From positions 1-49,809 of the forward strand of contig DASZYF010000131.1 of NCBI GenBank assembly GCA_035545535.1: a stretch of 49,809 nt of DNA, given 5' to 3'. Each line of letters begins with the position of its first letter. The first letter of the stretch is position 1. Of the stretch, positions 22,301 to 30,037 are shown piece by piece. A program made the translations under genes and the position numbers. The stretch comes from DASZYF01 sp035545535. Lineage in GTDB: Bacteria; Actinomycetota; Actinomycetes; Mycobacteriales; CAJCIY01. Under the pieces are notes generated by a model. The model was given only the letters and a program-made list of their open reading frames with translations, was not told where the DNA came from and did not search any database.

Positions 22301-24633
22301 CGGCCACCGAGCACGCCACCGGCACCACGCGCGCCGTGGGCGCGCGCATCAACCGCGTCGAGGACCCGCGCCTGCTCACCGGCCGTGGCACGTTCGTCGA
22401 CGACATCCAGCTGCCCGGGATGCTGCACGCCTACTTCGTGCGCAGCCCGGTCGCGCACGCGCGCATCACCGGCATCGACACCTCGGCCGCGCTCGCGGTG
22501 CCCGGCGTGCACGCGGTCCTGACCGCGGCCGACCTCGACCCGCACGTCCGCGAGCAGTGGCACACCGCCGTGGGCAAGGCGAGCCCGGACACCCCGCGCC
22601 CACCGCTCGCCAACGACAAGGTGCGCTTCGTCGGCGACCCGGTCGCGCTCGTGCTCGCGGACACCCGCTACATCGCGGAGGACGCGGGCGAGCTCGTCGA
22701 GGTCGACTACGAGCAGCTCCCCGCCGTCATCGACTACCTCACGGCGGGCGAGAACGAGACGCTCGTGCACGAGGCGCACGGCTCCAACGTGATCGGCGAG
22801 ATGGCCGGCCTGCCCGCCGCGATGCTCGCCGATGACTACGCGAACGCCGCGCACGTCATCAGTGAGTCGATCTACCAGCAGGCTCACTGCGCGGTTCCGA
22901 TGGAGTGCCGCGCGCTGCTGGCCGACTACCGGCCGACCACCGGCGAGTACACGCTCTACGCCGCGACGCAGGCGCCGCACGAGTGGCGCGCGTTCTGCGC
23001 GCGGCTCACCGGCGTGCCCGAGCACCAGGTGCGGGTCATCATGCGCGACACCGGCGGCGGCTTCGGCCAGAAGGTCATCGTCCAGCGGGACGACATGGTC
23101 ATCATGCTGGCCGGCTACCTCGTGGGACGACCCATCAAGTGGGCCGAGGACCGGCGCGAGAACCTCCTCGCGGCCGGCAAGTCGCGCCGCGAGAGCGCGG
23201 ACCTCACGATGGCGTTCGACGCCGAAGGCCGCATCGTCGCCGAGCAGATCGACTTCGTGCAGGACAGCGGCGCGTATCCGTCGCCGTGGCCCGTGAGCAC
23301 CGCGGCTGCGGTGTGCGTGATCTTCCCCGGGCCGTACCGCGTGCCCGCGGGCAAGTGCGCGTTCACGGTCAAGACCGTGTACACGAACACGTCAGGGCGC
23401 ACCGCCTACCGCGGGCCGTGGATGTTCGAGACGCTCGCCCGCGAGGTGATGCTCGACATCTCCGCGCGCGAGATGGGCATGGACCCGGCCGAGCTGCGCC
23501 GGCGCAACCTCCTGCGCTCCGACGAGCTGCCGTACACCAACCCCAACGGCATGCCGTACAACGCGATCACGCCGATGGAGACGTTCGAGCAGGCGCTCGA
23601 GATCCTCGACTACGACGCGTTCCGCGCCGAGCAGAAGGCGGCGCGGGAGCAGGGCCGCTACATCGGCGTCGGCATCTCGTCCTACGTCGAGCCATCGGCG
23701 CCCGGCTTCGGCTCCTACGGCAGCGAGGCCGCGACGATCCGCATCGAACCGTCGGGCAAGGTCAACGTCTACATCGCGGGCGGGTCGACCGGCAACAGCA
23801 TCGAGACCACCGTCATCCAGCTGACCGCCGATGCGCTGGGCTGCGACGTGAACGACGTCAGCACCATCCAGGGCGACACCGCGGTCACCGGGTTCGGTGC
23901 CGGTGCCGCGGGCAGCCGCAGCGGCTCCATGACGGCGGGCGCGATCAACGAGACCGCGAAGGTGCTGCGCGAGCGGCTCGTCGCGCTGGCCGCGCACAAG
24001 CTCGAGGCCGCGCCGGCGGACATCGAGCTGTCGAACAGCACCGCCGCCGTCGCCGGTGACCCGACGACCGCGATCACGTTCGCCGAGCTGGCCGCCGCCG
24101 CGTACTACGACCCGATGTCGCTGCCGCCCGGCATCCCCGCCGGCCTCGAGCACACCGCGCGCTACACGTCGGCGGCAGCGACGATCTTCGTGAACGCGAC
24201 GCACGTGTGCACGTGCGAGGTCGACGTGAAGACCGGTCAGGTCAAGCTCCTGCGCTACATCGTCAGCGAGGACTGCGGCCCGATGATCAATCCCAACGTC
24301 GTCGAGGGGCAGATCGCCGGTGGTGTTGTGCAGGGCATCGGGGGTGCGCTGCTCGAGCACCTCGCCTACGACGACGAGGGCAACCCGATCGCGACGACGT
24401 TCATGGACTACCTGCTGCCCACCGCGACCGAGGTTCCCGTCATCGAGTACGGGCACATCGAGACACCGTCGCCGGGCCCCGGCGGCTTCAAGGGCGTCGG
24501 CGAGGGTGGCGCCATCGGGGCACCGCCGGCCGTGGTGAACGCGGTCGCCGACGCGCTGTCGCCCTTCAACGTCCGCCTCACCCGGACCCCACTGACCCCC
24601 GAGTACCTGCTCGCCCAGATCCAGGGCCCGTGA
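22297..24633 (+). CDS. molybdenum hydroxylase large subunit, CoxL-like with AYRGPW loop
   Basis: 778 residues, xanthine dehydrogenase/CO dehydrogenase large-subunit family. Domain 1 (RVEDPRLLTGRGTFVDDI) is followed by the cofactor-binding GGGFGQK and the active-site loop TAYRGPW at residues 369-375. GVGEGGAIGAP near the end supplies the conserved catalytic Glu736. Form I CO dehydrogenases have AYRCSFR and form II AYRGAGR in this loop. Here Cys is Gly373 and the next residues are Pro-Trp, so CO oxidation is unlikely. Probable role: hydroxylation next to a carbonyl or ring nitrogen of an organic substrate (inference). The gene is directly followed by a palindromic repeat. Confidence 0.93.
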   Translation: MTATEHATGTTRAVGARINRVEDPRLLTGRGTFVDDIQLPGMLHAYFVRSPVAHARITGIDTSAALAVPGVHAVLTAADLDPHVREQWHTAVGKASPDTPRPPLANDKVRFVGDPVALVLADTRYIAEDAGELVEVDYEQLPAVIDYLTAGENETLVHEAHGSNVIGEMAGLPAAMLADDYANAAHVISESIYQQAHCAVPMECRALLADYRPTTGEYTLYAATQAPHEWRAFCARLTGVPEHQVRVIMRDTGGGFGQKVIVQRDDMVIMLAGYLVGRPIKWAEDRRENLLAAGKSRRESADLTMAFDAEGRIVAEQIDFVQDSGAYPSPWPVSTAAAVCVIFPGPYRVPAGKCAFTVKTVYTNTSGRTAYRGPWMFETLAREVMLDISAREMGMDPAELRRRNLLRSDELPYTNPNGMPYNAITPMETFEQALEILDYDAFRAEQKAAREQGRYIGVGISSYVEPSAPGFGSYGSEAATIRIEPSGKVNVYIAGGSTGNSIETTVIQLTADALGCDVNDVSTIQGDTAVTGFGAGAAGSRSGSMTAGAINETAKVLRERLVALAAHKLEAAPADIELSNSTAAVAGDPTTAITFAELAAAAYYDPMSLPPGIPAGLEHTARYTSAAATIFVNATHVCTCEVDVKTGQVKLLRYIVSEDCGPMINPNVVEGQIAGGVVQGIGGALLEHLAYDDEGNPIATTFMDYLLPTATEVPVIEYGHIETPSPGPGGFKGVGEGGAIGAPPAVVNAVADALSPFNVRLTRTPLTPEYLLAQIQGP

Positions 24634-24634
24634 C

Positions 24635-24703
24635 CCCGGTCGACATCGGACTTGTGCCGCTCCGCACGCCGGTCCGGCTGCCACTTCTCCGATCTCGACC
24701 GGG
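24635..24703. repeat. palindromic element family 2, copy after CoxL-like gene
   Basis: Starts one base after the TGA. The outer arms CCCGGTCGA and TCGACCGGG are perfect complements, continued by ATCGG and CCGAT with one mismatch between them and a weaker TTGTG pairing. The outer half is clearly related to the two copies at 28517-28663. Confidence 0.65.
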
Positions 24704-24734
24704 CGTTCTGGTCCGCCGGCGGCCCGCTCGTTCT

Positions 24735-24748
24735 AGAGTGAGCGCTCA
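24735..24748. promoter_or_regulatory. candidate TetR operator before the BVMO gene
   Basis: AGAGTGAGCGCTCA, containing the perfect palindrome TGAGCGCTCA at 24739-24748. It overlaps a TAGAGT box (24734-24739) that fits a -10 element, so a bound repressor would block the promoter of the monooxygenase gene. The 15-bp core matches the site at 20851-20865 with one difference. Confidence 0.6.
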
Positions 24749-24774
24749 GTAACGTAGTGGGAGCAGGAGAGCGT

Positions 24775-26703
24775 GTGGCCCTGACCGAGCTGACCGCCGA
24801 GCTGGCCGCGGCGACCGACGCCGAGATCGACGACGCCGCCCGGCACGCCGACCCGATGCTGCTGCGGGGGCTGCTGTTCCAGCTCACTGGTGCCGCCGAC
24901 ATCGCGGCGACACAGATCAACCCGCAGCACAGCATCGACGCCGCCACCATCAAGAACGACGACGAGGCCGCGTTCCTGCGCGCCCGCCTGGCGACCTACC
25001 TCAAGCAGCTGCGCGACTCCGCCGCCCCGCCCGACCTCGGCCCGGCCGAGCGACTGCCCCGGAGCCTCGCGCTCGCCGCAGGCGTCGACGAAGTACCGCC
25101 GGAGGACCTCGACGTGTGGCTCGAGGAGCTGGCGCTCGACCCGTGGGCCCGCGGCGCCGACCTCGAGGGCCCCCGGCCGACCGCGCTCGACGACATCGAG
25201 GTCGTCGTCATCGGCGCCGGCATGGGCGGCCTCAACGCGGCCGCGCAGCTGAAGAACGCGGGCATCCGCTTCACCCTGCTCGAGAAGAACAGCGGCGTGG
25301 GCGGCACCTGGTACGAGAACCGCTACCCCGGCGCGCGTGTCGACTCCCCCAGCCGCGCGTACCTGCACATCCTCGGCGTCGACTTCTACCCGACGCACCC
25401 GTTCTGCCCGCGCGAGGAGAACGAGCGCTACTTCAACTGGCTGGCCGACCACTACGAGCTGCGCGAGCACATCCGGCACGACACCGAGGTGGTCGCGCTG
25501 ACGTGGGACGACGAGGCGGCGCGCTGGGAGGTGCGTGCGAAGACACCCGACGGCGAGCTCGTGCTCAACGTGCCCATCGTCATCACCGCGGTCGGGCTGC
25601 TCTCGCGCCCGAGCATCCCGGAGATCGCCGGCCGGCAGGACTTCCGCGGCCCGGCGTTCCACTCGTCGTGGTGGCCGGCCGACCTCGACATCACCGGCAA
25701 GCGTGTGGGTGTCATCGGCACCGGGTGCAGCGGCGTGCAGCTCGTGCCGGTCATCGCCGGGCAGGCCGCGCAGGTGAGCGTCTTCCAGCGCACACCGCAG
25801 TGGCTGTTCGGCAACCCCGGCTACCTCAAGCCCTACCCGCCGCAGGTGAGCTGGCTCGATCGCAACCTGCCGCTGTTCAGCAACTTCATGCGGTTCCGCT
25901 CGAACTGGCTGCTCGGCCCGTACCTGTCGGAGCCGAAGCGCCTCATCGATCCGGACTTCGAGGACCCGCACGCGCGCAGTGCGGTGAACAAGCGACTGCG
26001 CGACGAGCGCATCGCCTTCATCGAGCAGAAGCTCGCGAGCCGGCCCGATCTCATCGAGAAGATGATCCCGCCGCATCCGCCGTTCTCGGCGCGGCCGGTG
26101 CAGGTCGACCGCGACGACTGCTTCTACGACGCCCTGCTGCGCGATGACGTCGCGCTCGTCACCGAAGGCATCGACCGCATCACCGAGACCGGCATCCGCA
26201 CCGTCGACGGCACCGAGCACGCGCTCGACGTCATCGTGTTCGCCACCGGCTTCCGCGCCAACGAGGCGCTCTGGCCGATGGAGGTGCACGGCCGCGACGG
26301 CAAGAGCGTGCTCGACCTCTGGGCGAAGGACGGTCCGCGCGCCTACCTCGGCGCGATGCTGCCTGACTTCCCGAACCTCTTCATGGTCTACGGGCCGAAC
26401 ATGAACCCCTACGGCGGCCTTGGCGTCGTGAACCTCGAAGAGATGGTCATGCGCTACACGCTCGCGTGCATCGAGCACCTCGCGGCCACCGGTGCGAGGT
26501 CCATCGAGCCATCCGAAGAGGCCTACTGGCGCTGGAACGGCGAGCTCGACGCGCGCGAGGAGATGAAGATCTACCGCGATCCGCGGGCGCGCAGCTACTA
26601 CGTGAACGAGCACGGGCGGTCGGCGACCAACTGCCCGTTCACCGGCATCGAGATGTGGCACAAGCTGCGCCACCCCGACCACGACGACCTCATCACCCGT
26701 TAG
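24775..26703 (+). CDS. Baeyer-Villiger monooxygenase, 4-hydroxyacetophenone-monooxygenase type
   Basis: 642 residues. An N-terminal helical extension of about 140 residues precedes the FAD motif VVVIGAGMGGLNAA (Gly147-Gly152). The BVMO fingerprint FRGPAFHSSWWP spans residues 290-301 with His296. The NADPH motif is VGVIGTGCSGVQ, and DVIVFATGF is the third signature. Extension and length match 4-hydroxyacetophenone monooxygenase (about 640). Reaction: NADPH- and O2-dependent conversion of a ketone to an ester or lactone. Start: GTG at 24775 with AGGAG 5 bp upstream. It ends overlapping the convergent SDR by 4 bp. The esterase at 27591 could cleave the ester formed. Confidence 0.92.
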   Translation: MALTELTAELAAATDAEIDDAARHADPMLLRGLLFQLTGAADIAATQINPQHSIDAATIKNDDEAAFLRARLATYLKQLRDSAAPPDLGPAERLPRSLALAAGVDEVPPEDLDVWLEELALDPWARGADLEGPRPTALDDIEVVVIGAGMGGLNAAAQLKNAGIRFTLLEKNSGVGGTWYENRYPGARVDSPSRAYLHILGVDFYPTHPFCPREENERYFNWLADHYELREHIRHDTEVVALTWDDEAARWEVRAKTPDGELVLNVPIVITAVGLLSRPSIPEIAGRQDFRGPAFHSSWWPADLDITGKRVGVIGTGCSGVQLVPVIAGQAAQVSVFQRTPQWLFGNPGYLKPYPPQVSWLDRNLPLFSNFMRFRSNWLLGPYLSEPKRLIDPDFEDPHARSAVNKRLRDERIAFIEQKLASRPDLIEKMIPPHPPFSARPVQVDRDDCFYDALLRDDVALVTEGIDRITETGIRTVDGTEHALDVIVFATGFRANEALWPMEVHGRDGKSVLDLWAKDGPRAYLGAMLPDFPNLFMVYGPNMNPYGGLGVVNLEEMVMRYTLACIEHLAATGARSIEPSEEAYWRWNGELDAREEMKIYRDPRARSYYVNEHGRSATNCPFTGIEMWHKLRHPDHDDLITR

Positions 26704-27530
26704 CCGGGCGGTTCGACCGCCCGCAGGTGCCCGGCCATGAGCAAGGGCGTCACCGCCATCACGCCGCCGTCGACCGGCAGCGTCACGCCAGTGATCCAGC
26801 GCGCGGCGTCGCTGGCCAGGAACGCGACCGCTTCGGCGACGTCCCACCCGGTGCCTTCGGTGCCGAGCAGCGTGGTCGCCGCCGCCATGCGCTGACGGAG
26901 CTCGGTCTCCGGCGTCTGGCCGAGGTTGCTGAACATGAGCGGGGTCGTGATGTGTCCGGGCGACACCGTGTTCACGCGGATGCCCTGCCGGCCGTAGGAG
27001 TAGGCCATGTCGTAGGTGAGCGCGTGCACGCCACCCTTCGCCGCGGCGTACGCAGAGTTGCCGACGCCGCGCTCGGCGACGATCGAGCCGATGTTCACGA
27101 CGGCGCCGGCGCCCTTGGCGATCATCACCGGCAGCGCATGCTTGCTTGCGAGAAACACCGTGCGCAGCGACGCCGCCTGCACGCGGTCCCACTCGTCCTC
27201 GGTGAGGTCGACGATCGGCGCGAGCGACACGGTGGCGATGTTGTTGACCAGGACGTCGAGCGTGCCGAACGCGTCGACGGCGGCCTGCACCATCGCCGCG
27301 CAGTCCGCCGCCTTGGAGAGGTCACCGACGAACGAGACCGCGGTGCCGCCCTCGTCGGTGATCAGCGCACGGGTCTCCTCCGCGCGGTCGGGCGCGATGT
27401 CGGCGACGACGACCTGCGCGCCTTCGCGCGCGAGCACGAGCGCGCACGCCCGGCCGACCGCCATGCCGGGGCCGGGTGTCGAGCCCGCGCCGGTGACGAT
27501 CGCGACCTTGCCCTCGACCCGTCCCGTCAC
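26700..27530 (-). CDS. short-chain dehydrogenase/reductase
   Basis: 276 residues. The cofactor motif is the variant TGAGSTPGPGMAVGRA, with extra residues before the last Gly of TGxxxGxG. VVVADI ends in Asp, which favours NAD. NNIA, a catalytic Ser in NIGSIVAE and YAAAK are present. The C-terminus is 15-20 residues longer than usual. Substrate unknown. Between a BVMO and an esterase, it may oxidise an alcohol to the ketone the BVMO uses (inference). Start: GTG at 27528-27530 with TACGTT 7 bp upstream (leaderless type). Divergent from the esterase gene over a shared operator. Confidence 0.88.
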   Translation of the reverse strand: MTGRVEGKVAIVTGAGSTPGPGMAVGRACALVLAREGAQVVVADIAPDRAEETRALITDEGGTAVSFVGDLSKAADCAAMVQAAVDAFGTLDVLVNNIATVSLAPIVDLTEDEWDRVQAASLRTVFLASKHALPVMIAKGAGAVVNIGSIVAERGVGNSAYAAAKGGVHALTYDMAYSYGRQGIRVNTVSPGHITTPLMFSNLGQTPETELRQRMAAATTLLGTEGTGWDVAEAVAFLASDAARWITGVTLPVDGGVMAVTPLLMAGHLRAVEPPG

Positions 27531-27537
27531 GCTCGCG

Positions 27538-27543
27538 AACGTA
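27538..27543 (-). promoter_or_regulatory. -10 element for leaderless SDR
   Basis: Minus-strand TACGTT, 7 bp before the GTG of the SDR. The palindrome at 27545-27558 lies immediately upstream. Confidence 0.45.
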
Positions 27544-27544
27544 G

Positions 27545-27558
27545 CAAGCGCTCGCTCA
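27545..27558. promoter_or_regulatory. candidate TetR operator between SDR and esterase
   Basis: CAAGCGCTCGCTCA; on the other strand TGAGCG-AG-CGCTTG, which fits TGAGYG-N2-CRCTYR. It sits 1 bp from the -10 of the SDR and at the -35 position of the esterase promoter, so it could control both. Confidence 0.5.
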
Positions 27559-27578
27559 CCTCAGCGCGCGAACTGAAG

Positions 27579-27584
27579 TAGCGT
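27579..27584 (+). promoter_or_regulatory. -10 element for leaderless esterase
   Basis: TAGCGT exactly 6 bp before the GTG at 27591. No Shine-Dalgarno sequence is present. Confidence 0.45.
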
Positions 27585-27590
27585 CCGCGC

Positions 27591-28514
27591 GTGCAGGTGA
27601 ACCAGCCCATCGATCCTGAGGTCGCGGCCGCCCTCGCCGCGCTGCCCGACGTCGTCCTCGACGCCGACCGCCTCGCGATCGTGCGCGCGGCGCGGGCCGA
27701 GGTGGAGGTGCCGCTGTCCGACGCGGTGGTGCGCAGCGATCACGTCGTGCCGGGCGATCCCGGCGTCCCGGTGCGCGTGCACCGCTCGGCCACCGCGACG
27801 TCTCCGCGGCCGGGCGTCATCAGCCTGCACGGCGGCGGCCTGGTGCTCGGCACCAAGGACCAGGACGACCCGCTGTGGGACCGGTGGTGCCCGAAGCTCG
27901 ACGTGGTCGCCGTGTCGGTGGACTACCGCCTCGCCCCCGAGACCCCCTATCCCGGGCCGATCGAGGACTGCTACGCAGCGCTGTGCTGGACGCACGAGCA
28001 CGCGGCGGAGCTCGGCATCGACCCCGCGCGCATCGGCGTGCGCGGTGTGAGCGCCGGCGGCGGGCTCGCGGCAGCCCTCGCCCTGCTCGCCCGCGAGCGG
28101 GGCGGCCCCGCGCTCGCGTTCCAGCTGCTCGACTGCCCGATGCTCGACGACCGGCAGATCACGCCGTCGAGCCGGCTCGACGGGCTGCTCGTGTGGAGCC
28201 GCGAGTCGAACACGTTCGGCTGGCGCTCCTACCTCGGTGACCTCTACGGCACCGACGACGTGCCGGCGACCGCCGCGCCGGCGCGGGCGACCGACCTGTC
28301 CGGCCTGCCGCCCGCGTTCGTCTCGGTCGGCAGCGTCGACGGGTTCCGCGACGAGGACGTCGACTACGCGCAGCGCCTGAACGAGGCCGGCGTGCCGTGC
28401 GAGCTGCACGTCTACCCGGGCGCCCCCCACGGCTACGCCCTCGCGTTCTCCGCGGCCGTGACCAAGCAGTCGCTCCGGGACATGTTCGCCTGGCTCGCCC
28501 GCCAGACCGCATGA
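27591..28514 (+). CDS. alpha/beta hydrolase, hormone-sensitive-lipase family esterase
   Basis: 307 residues, the typical size of bacterial HSL-family esterases. The oxyanion motif is LHGGG (His80-Gly83), and the nucleophile is Ser154 in GVSAGG, where the family more often has GDSAGG. Asp250 in SVDGFRDED and His280 in PGAPHGY complete the triad. Substrate inferred: the ester made by the adjacent BVMO, as in hydroxyacetophenone degradation where monooxygenase and esterase genes are linked. Start: GTG at 27591 preceded by a leaderless-type promoter. The stop is followed within 2 bp by a palindromic repeat. Confidence 0.9.
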   Translation: MQVNQPIDPEVAAALAALPDVVLDADRLAIVRAARAEVEVPLSDAVVRSDHVVPGDPGVPVRVHRSATATSPRPGVISLHGGGLVLGTKDQDDPLWDRWCPKLDVVAVSVDYRLAPETPYPGPIEDCYAALCWTHEHAAELGIDPARIGVRGVSAGGGLAAALALLARERGGPALAFQLLDCPMLDDRQITPSSRLDGLLVWSRESNTFGWRSYLGDLYGTDDVPATAAPARATDLSGLPPAFVSVGSVDGFRDEDVDYAQRLNEAGVPCELHVYPGAPHGYALAFSAAVTKQSLRDMFAWLARQTA

Positions 28515-28516
28515 CC

Positions 28517-28579
28517 GGTCGAGATCGGCGTTGTGGCAGATCTCGCCCACCCCAAGCCGCCACAAAGCCGATGTCGACC
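28517..28579. repeat. palindromic element family 2, tandem copy A
   Basis: Begins 2 bp after the esterase TGA. The arms GGTCGAGATCGGCGTTGTGGC and GCCACAAAGCCGATGTCGACC pair with two or three mismatches. It is 59/62 identical to copy B, which begins 84 bp downstream. Confidence 0.8.
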
Positions 28580-28601
28580 AGGGGGGCGGCACCCTCCCCC
28601 A

Positions 28602-28663
28602 GTCGAGAGCGGGGTTGTGGCAGATCTCGACCACCCCAAGCCGCCACAAAGCCGATGTCGACC
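28602..28663. repeat. palindromic element family 2, tandem copy B
   Basis: Copy of 28518-28579 differing at three positions, separated from it by a G- and C-rich spacer. It ends 11 bp before the start of the racemase gene, so it may form the 5' end of that mRNA. Confidence 0.8.
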
Positions 28664-28674
28664 GGGGGGTGGGG

Positions 28675-29877
28675 GTGAGCAGCGGGCCGCTCGCCGGCGT
28701 GCGGGTGCTCGAGCTCGCGGGGCGCGGGCCCGGCCCGTTCGGCGCGATGGTGCTGGCCGACCTCGGCGCCGAGGTCGTGCGCATCGTGCGGCCGGCGGAT
28801 GTGGATCCCGGCGGCCACGAGTCCGACGTGCAGAGGATGGCCAGCGGCCACCGGCAGCTCGACCTCGTGCTGCGCAACCGCCGCTCGATCGCCCTCGACC
28901 TCAAGCACCCGGACGGCGTCGGGGCGGTGCTGCGCCTCGTGGAGCAGGCCGACGTCCTCATCGAGGGCAACCGCCCCGGCGTCACCGAGCGGCTCGGTCT
29001 CGGCCCCGCCGACTGCCAGGCCCGCAACCCGCGGCTGGTCTACGCCCGCATGACCGGCTGGGGCCAGGATGGCCCGATGGCGCAGGTGCCGGGCCACGAC
29101 ATCAACTACGTCGCGCTGTCCGGCGCGCTGGACCCGATGCGCCGCCCCGGCGAGGCACCGGTGCCGCCGCTCAACCTCGTCGGCGACTACGGCGGCGGCG
29201 GGATGGTCATGGTCGTCGGCATCCTCGCGGCGCTGCAGGAGCGGCACACGTCCGGCCGCGGGCAGGTGATCGACGCCGCGATGATCGACGGCATCGCGCT
29301 GCTCACGACGACGATCCACGCGCTGCGCGCCGAGGGCATGTGGAACGACGAGCCCGGGAGCAACGTGCTCGACCTCGCCGCGCCGTTCTACAACGTCTAC
29401 GAGACCGCCGACGGCCGCTACGTGACGGTCGGCGCGGGTGAGCCGAAGTTCTACGCCGAGCTGATCAGGATCATGGGTCTGCCCGAGGAACTCGTCCGCG
29501 CCCAGCACGACGAAGCGTCGTGGCCCGCGGCGAAGCGGCAGCTGGCGGACGCGTTCCGCACCCGGACGTTCGCCGAGTGGCGGGCCCTGCTCGATGCCTC
29601 GGACAGCTGCTTCGCGCCGGTCCTCACCCTCGCCGAAGCGCCGCACCACGCCCACCTGCGGGCCCGCGGGACCTTTGTCGAGGTCGAGGGCGTCACCCAG
29701 CCGGCGCCCGCCCCCCGGTTCGACCGGACCCCCGGTTCGATCTCCGGGCTGCCCCGCCCCGCCGGTGCGGATACCCGAGAAGTGCTGCAGGACTGGGGCT
29801 TTGGCGCTACCGACATCGATGCGTTGATCGCCTGTGGTGCCGCCCGTCAGGCGCGCCAGCCCTTCCTCAGCTCTTAG
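28675..29877 (+). CDS. alpha-methylacyl-CoA racemase (CaiB/BaiF family III CoA-transferase fold)
   Basis: 400 residues. VRVLELAGRGPGPFGAMVLADLGAEVVRI is the nucleotide/CoA fold start. GHDINYVALSGAL with His141, NLVGDYGGG with Asp171 and VGAGEPKFY with Glu256 match the catalytic residues of the Mycobacterium tuberculosis racemase MCR (His126, Asp156, Glu241), all offset by exactly 15. Role: interconversion of (R)- and (S)-2-methylacyl-CoA, needed before beta-oxidation of branched or sterol side chains. Start: GTG at 28675 after a G-rich stretch. The longer frame runs through the repeats and is not coding. The gene indicates that CoA-activated 2-methyl-branched acids arise in the local pathway. 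Confidence 0.92.
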   Translation: MSSGPLAGVRVLELAGRGPGPFGAMVLADLGAEVVRIVRPADVDPGGHESDVQRMASGHRQLDLVLRNRRSIALDLKHPDGVGAVLRLVEQADVLIEGNRPGVTERLGLGPADCQARNPRLVYARMTGWGQDGPMAQVPGHDINYVALSGALDPMRRPGEAPVPPLNLVGDYGGGGMVMVVGILAALQERHTSGRGQVIDAAMIDGIALLTTTIHALRAEGMWNDEPGSNVLDLAAPFYNVYETADGRYVTVGAGEPKFYAELIRIMGLPEELVRAQHDEASWPAAKRQLADAFRTRTFAEWRALLDASDSCFAPVLTLAEAPHHAHLRARGTFVEVEGVTQPAPAPRFDRTPGSISGLPRPAGADTREVLQDWGFGATDIDALIACGAARQARQPFLSS

Positions 29878-29944
29878 CAATCGGCGGCAGGAACCGCGCC
29901 GCCGGCGACGAACCCCTCGCACAGGCCCACCCAGTCCGGGCCGA

Positions 29945-29984
29945 GCGGCCCCGACCGCACCCTCCCCCCCGCGGTCGGGGCCGC
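29945..29984. terminator. 14-bp stem hairpin downstream of racemase gene
   Basis: GCGGCCCCGACCGC (29945-29958) pairs perfectly with GCGGTCGGGGCCGC (29971-29984) around a 12-nt C-rich loop. There is no T tract. It lies about 70 bp after the racemase stop and 50 bp before the helicase start, so a terminator is likely. Confidence 0.5.
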
Positions 29985-30024
29985 GCCAGGTCCACGCTCG
30001 GACAGCGCGGTCCGAGCCGTCGCC

Positions 30025-30030
30025 TACCGT
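30025..30030 (+). promoter_or_regulatory. -10 element for leaderless helicase gene
   Basis: TACCGT 7 bp before the GTG at 30038, with no Shine-Dalgarno sequence. It is the same hexamer as the moaA box. Confidence 0.45.
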
Positions 30031-30037
30031 CATCGCC

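Noticed and set aside
22297..24633. Assignment as true CO dehydrogenase large subunit
   Set aside because: The active-site loop is AYRGPW, not AYRCSFR or AYRGAGR, so the coxL symbol was withheld.
24733..27192. Long open frame (819 codons) antisense to the BVMO gene
   Set aside because: It mirrors the GC-rich third-position bias of a clearly recognised BVMO on the other strand. The translation is rich in Arg, His, Val and Ala with no family motif.
28531..28674. Longer N-terminus for the racemase gene read through the tandem repeats
   Set aside because: The translated repeats give WQISPTPSRHKADVD-type sequence with no homology. Family similarity begins at the GTG at 28675.
29878..30037. Possible tRNA or small RNA in the hairpin-rich gap
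   Set aside because: Only a single long stem with a C-rich loop is seen. There is no cloverleaf, anticodon arm or conserved T-loop.
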